Positions 1 through 6,133 of a DNA stretch of 45,633 nt are shown piece after piece. A program made the position numbers and the translations under genes. The notes beneath the pieces are model-generated. The model had not been told where the DNA came from, did not search any database, and saw only the letters and a program-made list of their open reading frames with translations. The first letter of the stretch is position 1. The number at the start of each line of letters is the position of its first letter. Origin of the DNA: Bacteroidaceae bacterium. GTDB lineage: Bacteria; Bacteroidota; Bacteroidia; Bacteroidales; Bacteroidaceae. The stretch covers positions 1 to 45,633 of the forward strand of contig JAGCFP010000015.1 of the NCBI GenBank assembly GCA_017650045.1, given 5' to 3'.

Positions 1-705
1 AAGAAAGATATGCCTGTGCTCTTGCAGAAAGCGTTGCTTGGTTTTGCTTCAGGCGTCATGGTGGCAGCCTCCGTATGGTCGTTGCTTATCCCCAGCATCG
101 AGATGTCTTCTGAAGCAGGTAAAGGGGCAGTGATTCCTGCTATCATAGGCTTTCTGCTTGGTACGGCATTTCTGTTGTTTATCGATTACATTACTCCCCA
201 CCTTCATATAGGCGATGACCATCCAGAAGGTCCTCGCTCCAAACTCTCCCGCACAGCGATGCTCTCACTGGCTGTTACCATTCACAACCTTCCAGAAGGT
301 ATGGCTGTAGGTGTGGTTTTGGCAGGTGCCCTTCAGAGTAATCTGGGAATTTCTGCTGCAGGTGCTTTGGCCATGTCGCTTGGTATCGCTATCCAAAACA
401 TCCCTGAAGGAGCCATCATCTCTATGCCTATGCGTGCAGAAGGCAACAGCAGAATGCGTTCCTTCCTCTTAGGTAGTCTCAGTGGCATCGTGGAACCTAT
501 TGGTGGCCTCTTCGTCATTCTCCTGGCTTCTTTCATGACCCCTATCCTCCCCTACATGTTGGCCTTCGCTGCAGGTGCCATGATGTATGTAGTCATCGAA
601 GAACTGATTCCAGAAACCTCTGAAGGCGAGCACTCCAACCTTGGCACCATTGGTTTCTCCATTGGCTTTGCCCTCATGATGGTGCTCGATGTAGTGCTGG
701 GGTAA
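1..705 (+). CDS. ZIP family metal transporter, 5'-truncated by window edge
   Basis: Inner-membrane divalent-metal (Zn/Fe/Mn-type) transporter of the ZIP family. The reading frame is open from base 1 and the first Met is at base 10. The text around it (KKDMPVLLQKALLGFASG) is internal to ZIP proteins, so the true start lies upstream of the window. The family hallmarks are present: TIHNLPEGMAVGV near residue 91 and the paired helix AIQNIPEGAII near residue 127, whose His, Asn, Pro and Glu residues form the metal site. A short acidic/His-rich loop (HLHIGDDHPEG) lies between early helices. The last 14 codons lie in a 42-bp block that is repeated exactly at 1947-1988, beyond the next gene. Both copies would end this protein with VLG and a stop (GGG TAA here, GGA TGA there). 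Confidence 0.9.
   Translation, partial: KKDMPVLLQKALLGFASGVMVAASVWSLLIPSIEMSSEAGKGAVIPAIIGFLLGTAFLLFIDYITPHLHIGDDHPEGPRSKLSRTAMLSLAVTIHNLPEGMAVGVVLAGALQSNLGISAAGALAMSLGIAIQNIPEGAIISMPMRAEGNSRMRSFLLGSLSGIVEPIGGLFVILLASFMTPILPYMLAFAAGAMMYVVIEELIPETSEGEHSNLGTIGFSIGFALMMVLDVVLG
660..701 (+). repeat. 42-bp direct repeat, left copy (3' end of ZIP gene)
   Basis: Bases 660-701 are identical to 1947-1988 with no mismatch. The flanking bases differ at 659 versus 1946 and at 702 versus 1989. This copy encodes the final residues of the ZIP transporter. Confidence 0.95.
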
Positions 706-726
706 ACTTGAAACCAATAAATAGAC

Positions 727-749
727 AGAGTTTTTTTAGAAAGAACTCT
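727..749 (+). terminator. Hairpin after ZIP gene, possible terminator
   Basis: Ten-base arms AGAGTTTTTT and AAAGAACTCT pair with one G-T wobble around a 3-base loop, 22 bases after the ZIP stop. It could end ZIP transcription before the ATPase gene. There is no long U-tract after it, so its strength is uncertain. Confidence 0.35.
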
Positions 750-769
750 TGCATATCTCGATTTTTATT

Positions 770-811
770 GCGTAATTTGTGCAGCATAATTTACGCTGCG
801 CAATTTGCGCA
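770..811 (+). repeat. Three tandem 14-bp near-palindromic repeats upstream of ATPase
   Basis: Three abutting 14-mers are seen: GCGTAATTTGTGCA (770-783), GCATAATTTACGCT (784-797) and GCGCAATTTGCGCA (798-811). Each has an AATTT core between GC-containing arms that are close to inverted repeats. They lie just upstream of the ATPase start and could be operators, recognition sites for the cassette, or parts of an mRNA leader structure. Confidence 0.8.
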
Positions 812-823
812 ATTAATAACGAG

Positions 824-1966
824 ATGATTATGAAAGAGATAGAGAACCCATTCTTAGTGTATGGATATGTAAATCCAGACTACTTTTGCGATAGAAAAGA
901 AGAGACAGAAAGGCTGATTTCAGCCCTTCGAAATGGCAGAATTGTAACGCTGATGAGCCCTCGACGTATGGGAAAGACAGGACTTATCAAGAATGCGTTC
1001 TATCATATCCAACAAGAAAATCCAGAAACGGCTTGCTTCTATATAGACATCTTCTCTACGAATTGCCTCAGTGACTTCGTGCAACTATTGGCACAAAGCA
1101 TTATGGGGCAACTGGATAGTTTCAGCCAAAAGGCATTCTCTACGTTTGCAGCATTTCTGAAAAGCTGTCGATTGGTTTTCTCATCCGATCCTTTGGATGG
1201 GAGTCCAAAAGCATCCATTGAGTTTCAGCCTTCTCAAGCTCAGAATACACTCCAGGAAGTGTTTAACTATCTGCAGCAATCGGGCAAGGAATGTTTCATT
1301 GCCATTGATGAGTTCCAACAAATCACGGAATATCCTGAGAAGGGTACAGAGGCTCTGCTACGCAGCTACATCCAGTTCCTGCCACATGTTCACTTCATCT
1401 TCTCAGGCAGCAAACAACACTTGATGAATGAAATATTCAGCTCAGCCCGTCGCCCATTCTATCGCATTACGGAGAAGATGAATCTTAGTGTTTTGCCTTT
1501 TGATACCTACTTCGACTTTGCCCAGCATTGGATGCAGAAAAATGGAAAAACGCTGTCAAAAGATCTTTTTGCTGATATTTACGAGCGTATGGAAGGGCAC
1601 ACTTGGTATATGCAATACATACTGAATCGCCTATATGGACAGCAAGAAACCCTCCTCACTTCTGAGATAGTAAATCAGTGCATCATAGAAATAGTACACT
1701 CTGAAACAGATAGTTATCAGCAGATCTACAGCATGCTCACAGACAACCAACGTCGATTACTACGAGCCATTGCACATGAGAGAAAGGTAGAGAGTATCAA
1801 TGCCTCATCCTTCATTAATCGCTATCAACTTGTAGCTACCAGTAGTGTGAACACAGCCTTGAAAGCTCTGATAAATAAGGAGTTGGTATTTCAATCTGGC
1901 AACACATATCAAGTCTACGATCGCTTCATGGCGCTTTGGTTGCAGTCATTGGCTTTGCCCTCATGA
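824..1966 (+). CDS. AAA-type ATP-binding protein (Bacteroidota multi-copy family)
   Basis: P-loop ATPase of the archaeal-ATPase-like group that is widespread in Bacteroidota; its cellular role is not established. From the chosen start the protein is 380 aa. It opens with MIMKEIENPFLVYGYVNPDYF, followed by a Walker A of the form SPRRMGKT, a Walker B (CFIAIDEFQQ) and a sensor-like FIFSGSKQ. A C-terminal helical, winged-helix-like part (QRRLLRAIAHE...TSSVNTALKALI) ends near YDRFMALWLQ, the usual end of the family. A GTG start at 779 would add 15 residues encoded by the 14-bp repeats, so ATG 824 or 830 is preferred. The last six residues (SLALPS) and the stop come from the 42-bp repeat in another frame, so the native C-terminus may have been altered by the insertion. 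Confidence 0.8.
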   Translation: MIMKEIENPFLVYGYVNPDYFCDRKEETERLISALRNGRIVTLMSPRRMGKTGLIKNAFYHIQQENPETACFYIDIFSTNCLSDFVQLLAQSIMGQLDSFSQKAFSTFAAFLKSCRLVFSSDPLDGSPKASIEFQPSQAQNTLQEVFNYLQQSGKECFIAIDEFQQITEYPEKGTEALLRSYIQFLPHVHFIFSGSKQHLMNEIFSSARRPFYRITEKMNLSVLPFDTYFDFAQHWMQKNGKTLSKDLFADIYERMEGHTWYMQYILNRLYGQQETLLTSEIVNQCIIEIVHSETDSYQQIYSMLTDNQRRLLRAIAHERKVESINASSFINRYQLVATSSVNTALKALINKELVFQSGNTYQVYDRFMALWLQSLALPS

Positions 1967-1988
1967 TGGTGCTCGATGTAGTGCTGGG
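1947..1988 (+). repeat. 42-bp direct repeat, right copy
   Basis: Identical to 660-701. It supplies the ATPase stop codon in one frame and, in the transporter frame, a complete ZIP C-terminus followed by GGA TGA. This suggests that it is the ancestral 3' end of the ZIP gene. Confidence 0.95.
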
Positions 1989-2007
1989 ATGAAAGCATTG
2001 CGTAAAA

Positions 2008-2035
2008 GGGGATGTGTCAAAACAGGCACATCCCC
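2008..2035. terminator. Hairpin terminator between ATPase and minus-strand operon
   Basis: Arms GGGGATGTG (2008-2016) and CACATCCCC (2027-2035) pair around a 10-base loop. The hairpin sits between convergent genes and may serve both. It was probably the original ZIP terminator if the ATPase cassette is an insertion. Confidence 0.55.
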
Positions 2036-2058
2036 ACAGTGAGAAAGAGAGATTATGA

Positions 2059-2649
2059 TTACCGTTTCTCCTCAAACTCTCGAAGCTCTGCAAGATGATG
2101 TTCTATTTCCTGCATCATTGCTTTATGCTTTTTCCATCCCAACCATGCTCCAATAATGCCAGAAAGAATGCCAAGGCAAGTGAACATAACACCAATCGCA
2201 GTGCCAGGACCCGCAAAATAGAGTGCTAACATGACGCTAAAGACAAACAGGGGGATGCCAATAACAACCGTAAAGATAAACTCATAGAGATAGCATCGCT
2301 TGTAATTGGCTAATTGGCGAAGCTGCTCCACTGTTGGCTCCAATACATTGAAATGCGAAAGCACCACTAAACGGCAAGTTACCATCAACAAACCAAGTAC
2401 GCAGAGACCCTCTAATAAATAGAGAGTTGCATCGCGAAACATACCCTCACCATAAGCAAGAGGTAATACGATACCTGCAATGAACAAAGTGACAAATAAG
2501 TTAAACATGGCTCCATGATGGAGTTGCTCATAAGTGGTTTTAGTCTTACTCTTAATAGTTTCAATAAGCACTCTACGATTATATACCTCGCTTTTCGACA
2601 TTTCTTCATCGATGCGATTCCATTTTTGTTTTAATTCTTCCAAATCCAT
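2059..2649 (-). CDS. Small membrane protein co-encoded with ECF sigma factor
   Basis: Unrecognised 196-aa integral membrane protein. It has a charged cytoplasmic N-terminal part of about 45 residues (MDLEELKQKWNRIDEEM, predicted helical). Four hydrophobic segments follow at roughly residues 47-65, 75-97, 122-146 and 150-168, then a charged C-terminal helix (MMQEIEHHLAELREFEEK). It starts 12 bp after the sigma-factor stop, so the two are almost certainly co-transcribed. By position it could act as the partner or anti-sigma factor, with the soluble N-terminal helices binding the sigma factor. It shows no FecR or zinc-binding anti-sigma motif that I can recognise, so that role is inference only. 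Confidence 0.75.
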   Translation of the reverse strand: MDLEELKQKWNRIDEEMSKSEVYNRRVLIETIKSKTKTTYEQLHHGAMFNLFVTLFIAGIVLPLAYGEGMFRDATLYLLEGLCVLGLLMVTCRLVVLSHFNVLEPTVEQLRQLANYKRCYLYEFIFTVVIGIPLFVFSVMLALYFAGPGTAIGVMFTCLGILSGIIGAWLGWKKHKAMMQEIEHHLAELREFEEKR

Positions 2650-2661
2650 GATGTAATTCTT

Positions 2662-3162
2662 TTATTGATTAGACATTTCTTTGAGCTTCGCTTTTACGCG
2701 ATGGATGCGCATTTTCACACTTGAAAGTGAGAGCCCTAATATTTCAGCGATTTCCTCATATGTCCGCTCATCGAGCCACAACATGATCAGCGCGCGTTCC
2801 AATCTGTCAAGGCGACCAATGAGAGCATAGAGTTCCCGAAGATTTTCTTTTCCTTGTACTTCAGGCAATACCTCTGCCATCGAAAGGGTAATAGCAACGG
2901 TTTGTGGATGTGACTTTTGACTGCGTAGATAGGTGATGCAGGTGTTCATCGTCACTCGATACACCCATGTAGAAGGCTTGCTCTCACCTCTGAATTTAGG
3001 GAAAGCACGCCATAGGTTCAATGCGACTTCTTGATAGAGGTCTGCCAGTGTATCCTCGTCAGTAGCATACATGTAACAGACTTTGTAAATCATCCGTTTA
3101 TGACGCTCCATGAGGTCGAGGAACTGTTTTTCTTGTTCTGATTGGTTCATTTCTGTTTCCAT
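2662..3162 (-). CDS. RNA polymerase sigma factor, ECF (sigma-70 family)
   Basis: ECF sigma factor of 166 aa that redirects RNA polymerase to a specific promoter set. Region 2 covers roughly residues 14-80, with the typical DLYQEVALNLWRAFPKFRGES and STWVYRVTMNTCITYLR. Region 4 covers roughly 105-163, with the helix-turn-helix LDERTYEEIAEILGLSLSSVKMRIHRVKAKLK. The length is normal for the family. A second Met at residue 5 (3150) is an equally possible start. It heads a two-gene operon with the membrane protein downstream, suggesting a membrane-controlled regulon, but no other target is identifiable here. A TAACTTTG box lies on this strand at 3193-3200. Confidence 0.92.
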   Translation of the reverse strand: METEMNQSEQEKQFLDLMERHKRMIYKVCYMYATDEDTLADLYQEVALNLWRAFPKFRGESKPSTWVYRVTMNTCITYLRSQKSHPQTVAITLSMAEVLPEVQGKENLRELYALIGRLDRLERALIMLWLDERTYEEIAEILGLSLSSVKMRIHRVKAKLKEMSNQ

Positions 3163-3192
3163 ATTTTACCCCATTAGTCGCACGACAAGCAA

Positions 3193-3200
3193 CAAAGTTA
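3193..3200 (-). promoter_or_regulatory. -7 box of sigma-factor operon
   Basis: On the minus strand this reads TAACTTTG, a perfect fit to the Bacteroidales -7 element TAnnTTTG, about 30 bases before the sigma start. The upstream -33 element is weak. Confidence 0.45.
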
Positions 3201-3309
3201 CATCATGAAGAGGAAAAAAGTTGAAATAAAAGAAAAAAGATAACGAGCAAAAACTAATCTTCTCGTTAGATAAAATGTAATAGATAGGCAGATAAAAGTG
3301 AATCATAAC

Positions 3310-3373
3310 CTTTAACTATGTAATCAAAGTCTTTAACTATGTAATCAGAGCTTATGATTATGTAATCAGAGGC
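3310..3373 (+). repeat. 21/22-bp tandem repeat array upstream of HU-like gene
   Basis: Three consecutive units begin at 3310, 3331 and 3352. Each contains TATGTAATCA followed by a purine-rich AAG/GAG end. The third holds an exact inverted pair GATTA/TAATC around TG. The third unit runs into GGCTTTGATT just before the promoter. Together with the promoter it fills most of the 310-bp gap between the divergent sigma and HU-like genes. The rest of the gap (3201-3309) is AT-rich, with nothing else recognised. Confidence 0.8.
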
Positions 3374-3378
3374 TTTGA

Positions 3379-3410
3379 TTTGCTTTTGTCTGGTTAATAT
3401 CTTATCTTTG
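3379..3410 (+). promoter_or_regulatory. Bacteroidales promoter of HU-like gene
   Basis: TTTG at 3379-3382, exactly 20 bp, then TATCTTTG at 3403-3410 match both consensus elements. It lies 62 bases before the HU-like start and directly abuts the repeat array. Confidence 0.7.
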
Positions 3411-3472
3411 CATCGTGAGAGAAAACCTTTTTACTCACTGAACTATAAGTTTTACTTTATTAAATACCAACT

Positions 3473-4108
3473 ATGGCAAAGTACATCAAACAAGAGATGC
3501 CTGATATGAATCATGAGGGCAAGACGAGGGCTTATTATCGCATGAAGGTACAGCGAAATATCTGTACGGATGAATTGGTGAGGCTGATGGTAGCTCATCG
3601 CTCTGGTGTCAGTGAAGGGGTGCTGCATGGTGTCCTCATCCAATTGGTGGAGGAAATGGCTTATCAGATGGCAGATGGAAAATCGATCACCATTGAAGGA
3701 TTAGGAACGTTCAACGCTACCATTGGTGTGCGAAGGGATAAGGAAATGGATGGGATAGAAAACGCTGAGCCTCAGCGCAATGCGTTGAGCCTTGAAGTAA
3801 ATGGTGTGAACTTTCGCGTAGATAAAGAGTTTGTAAAAAGCATTGACAGACAGTGTCATTTGGAGCGCGGAGGGGTACATCGACTGCATCATTCACCTTA
3901 TACCAAAGAAGAGCGCTTGGCTTTAGCACAAAAATACCTCGATGAGCATCCGTTGATGCATATCAGCGATTATGCCAAGCTGACGGGTCTTTCACGCACC
4001 ACAGCCACACTGGAACTTCAAGAATTCAGGCGAGATCCTAAATCGGGTCTCAGCACTAGTGGAAGTAGGCAGAATTCTGTGTATGTAAAAAGAAAAGAGG
4101 GAGTATGA
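3473..4108 (+). CDS. HU-related DNA-binding protein (Bacteroidota histone-like)
   Basis: 211-aa protein of the HU-related group found in Bacteroidota, with an HU-like fold fused to a C-terminal helical region. The HU-like part spans roughly residues 15-130 and includes VSEGVLHGVLIQLVEEMAYQ, GKSITIEGLGTFNATIG and the strand VNGVNFRVDKEFVKSI. The C-terminal 65 residues (EERLALAQKYLDEHPLMHISDYAKLTGLSRTTATLELQEF, split here only for description) resemble a winged-helix or HTH domain, probably adding sequence recognition. It acts on the nucleoid or as a regulator; its targets are unknown. It is monocistronic, with its own promoter and a terminator whose left arm includes the stop codon. Confidence 0.85.
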   Translation: MAKYIKQEMPDMNHEGKTRAYYRMKVQRNICTDELVRLMVAHRSGVSEGVLHGVLIQLVEEMAYQMADGKSITIEGLGTFNATIGVRRDKEMDGIENAEPQRNALSLEVNGVNFRVDKEFVKSIDRQCHLERGGVHRLHHSPYTKEERLALAQKYLDEHPLMHISDYAKLTGLSRTTATLELQEFRRDPKSGLSTSGSRQNSVYVKRKEGV

Positions 4109-4128
4109 AACCATACTCCCTCTTTTCT
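4091..4128. terminator. Strong bidirectional hairpin terminator
   Basis: Perfect 17-bp arms (4091-4107 and 4112-4128) surround a 4-base loop, with A-rich and T-rich outer ends. It lies between the convergent HU-like and GH97 genes and contains the HU-like stop codon. Confidence 0.9.
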
Positions 4129-4141
4129 AAGGGGAATGTCG

Positions 4142-6130
4142 TTACTTCGTAAGCTTCAAGGCAAAACCACCACCAGGTGCCAGATGGATATTCATCTTAC
4201 CACCATTGAAGGTAGTCTGCTCACGTACATAGTCGCTGGCCTTACGATCAGAATTCACACCATCCTTAAAGAGATCAGCCTTATAGCTGCCACTAAGGAA
4301 GGAGAGATCTACCTCAAGATCGCGTGGAGTCCAATCCGTGATACCACCAATGTACCAAGTATCTCCATTGCGACGAGCTGTGATGATATACTCACCAACC
4401 TTACCATCAAGAATGCGCGTCTCATCCCATACAGTAGGCACATTAGCAATGAACTCAGTGCTTTCAGCCTCACGCATATAATTTGTAGGAGAATCGCAAA
4501 GCATGTTGAATGGAGAGTCGAAGATCATGTAAAGCGCCAACTGATGGCTGCGAGTACCTTGGCTCATAGGCTCTGAGTTGGAAGGATGGTAGTTGCGACG
4601 CGTGGCATTGATCATGGCACCCTGCGTATAATCCATCGGACCAGCCACTTGGCGCAAAAATGGAATCTGCGTATCATACTTCACCATATTGTGAGAGTTA
4701 GGACTCCACTTCAGTTGCTCCAAACCATTCACACCCTCGCAATTCAACACATTCGGATAAGTGCGATTCAATCCTGCAGGCTTAAACATGCCATGAAAAT
4801 CGACAAACATGTGATACTTAGCGCAGAGATCAGCAGCCTTATAGACAAAGTTGGTCATAATCTGATCATCACGATTCATAAAGTCCACCTTAAAGCCCTT
4901 CACACCCATATCAGCAAAGTACTTCACCACATTCTCCATATCGCGTGCGAAAGCATAATAACCAGCCCAAAGCACGATGCCCACACCACGAGCCTTGCCA
5001 TAATCTACCAACTCTTGCAGATTGATTTCAGGCACCACTTGCATAAGATCAGCCTTCAGATTCACTGCCCAACCCTCATCCAGAATCACATACTCGATGC
5101 CATACTTTGAGGCAAAGTCGATGTAATACTTATAAGTATCATTATTGATGCCAGCACGGAAAGGCACGCCAGAGATATTCCAATCATTCCACCAATCCCA
5201 AGCCACCTTACCAGGCTTAATCCAAGAAGTATCAGCGATGCGTGAAGGCTCAGCCAGTTGGTAATTCAAGGTAGAAGAAGCGATGCCCTTATCGTCAGAA
5301 ACGATGGCGATGCGCCAAGGGAAAGTGGCAGGGCCATTCATCTTAGCGATGAAGTTCTCACTCTCTCTTACCAACATCTCCAATTGGTTATGTCCACCTT
5401 GCTCCATGCGCTTAGGATAAGGAGCATTCATGCCCACCAGTTTCTTGCCATCAGAGCGCAGATAAAGGCCAGGATAGTTCTCAAGATTAGCTTCTGAAAT
5501 GCAGACCTTCGCCACACCAGCATCCACAATCAATGGCAAGAAAGCCAGATGTTGCTGATTCAGTTCGCTGATCTTACCCTCTGTATAAATGTTTTCAAAC
5601 GAGTTGGCAAACTGCGAAGCCCAATCGCCATCCTTGCCTGCATTCACATAAGGCACAGTAGCAGTAAAGTCCTGTGGGAATGCATAATTCACACCCTCAC
5701 TCTCTATCTGGTACTCACCCTTGCGTGTTGTAGAGAAGCGATAAGCCACACCATCGTTGAACACACGAAACTCCACACTCCAATTGCCCTTGAAGTTGAG
5801 TGTCATGGCATTGAACATATCATGAATCTCTGTAGAGCGATAGAAAGGCGAAGGGATGTTGCGATGCATGGTCTTCTCACGCTTAGCATTAGCCAGACGT
5901 GGCTTTACGCCCCATTCCTCACCCGTTGTAAGCTTCATGGAGAGAGCCGATGGAGCCAATACTTGCTGACCATTCAGCGTAATGTCATACGTCAATTGGT
6001 CGCCCACAGTGATAGTGGTTTTCAGCCTTCCGTTAGGAGAGCTGAGCTCATACGTTTTTTGCGCCTGTGCCCCAAAGATGAAGCAGAGGGCAGTCAATAA
6101 TAAGAGTGTCTTTTTCATATACTTAATCAT
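4142..6130 (-). CDS. Glycoside hydrolase family 97, probably retaining alpha-galactosidase type
   Basis: Secreted 662-aa glycosidase with a signal peptide (KKTLLLLTALCFIFGAQA) and no lipobox cysteine, so probably periplasmic. Order: an N-terminal beta-sandwich to about residue 290, a TIM barrel from about 295 to 560, and a C-terminal beta domain. Landmarks are WDWWNDWN near 311, VILDEGWA near 348, KGFKVDFMNRDDQ around 411-423 and FHGMFKPAG near 445. In GH97 the Asp of KVDF (here Asp416) is the nucleophile of retaining alpha-galactosidases; inverting SusB-type alpha-glucosidases use glutamates. The retaining call is therefore an inference from that motif. The gene starts 3 bp after the GH2 stop, so the pair is one operon. 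A second in-frame Met (MKKTLL, at 6118) is the more typical signal-peptide start. Confidence 0.92.
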   Translation of the reverse strand: MIKYMKKTLLLLTALCFIFGAQAQKTYELSSPNGRLKTTITVGDQLTYDITLNGQQVLAPSALSMKLTTGEEWGVKPRLANAKREKTMHRNIPSPFYRSTEIHDMFNAMTLNFKGNWSVEFRVFNDGVAYRFSTTRKGEYQIESEGVNYAFPQDFTATVPYVNAGKDGDWASQFANSFENIYTEGKISELNQQHLAFLPLIVDAGVAKVCISEANLENYPGLYLRSDGKKLVGMNAPYPKRMEQGGHNQLEMLVRESENFIAKMNGPATFPWRIAIVSDDKGIASSTLNYQLAEPSRIADTSWIKPGKVAWDWWNDWNISGVPFRAGINNDTYKYYIDFASKYGIEYVILDEGWAVNLKADLMQVVPEINLQELVDYGKARGVGIVLWAGYYAFARDMENVVKYFADMGVKGFKVDFMNRDDQIMTNFVYKAADLCAKYHMFVDFHGMFKPAGLNRTYPNVLNCEGVNGLEQLKWSPNSHNMVKYDTQIPFLRQVAGPMDYTQGAMINATRRNYHPSNSEPMSQGTRSHQLALYMIFDSPFNMLCDSPTNYMREAESTEFIANVPTVWDETRILDGKVGEYIITARRNGDTWYIGGITDWTPRDLEVDLSFLSGSYKADLFKDGVNSDRKASDYVREQTTFNGGKMNIHLAPGGGFALKLTK

Positions 6131-6133
6131 TTA

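Larger units (their letters stand above)
702..1988 (+). mobile_element. Putative inserted ATPase cassette bounded by 42-bp repeats
   Basis: The segment between and including the second 42-bp repeat holds a hairpin (727-749), a 14-bp triple repeat (770-811) and one AAA-type ATPase gene. The right-hand repeat, read in the transporter frame, ends in GGA TGA, a legitimate end for the ZIP gene, and is followed by a hairpin at 2008-2035. The simplest reading is that the ancestral ZIP gene ended at the right copy and that insertion of about 1.29 kb duplicated or replaced its last 42 bp, leaving the transporter intact. No transposase or integrase is encoded inside, so any movement would need a function in trans or homologous recombination. 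A local duplication is the main alternative. Confidence 0.45.

Noticed and set aside
779-823. Upstream GTG start for the ATPase gene
   Set aside because: The extra 15 codons are read from the 14-bp repeat array and do not resemble the family N-terminus; MIMKEIENPF is the usual beginning.
4586-5110. Long ORFs antisense to the GH97 and GH2 genes
   Set aside because: They are shadows of well-supported glycosidase genes and encode Ile/His-rich nonsense without motifs.
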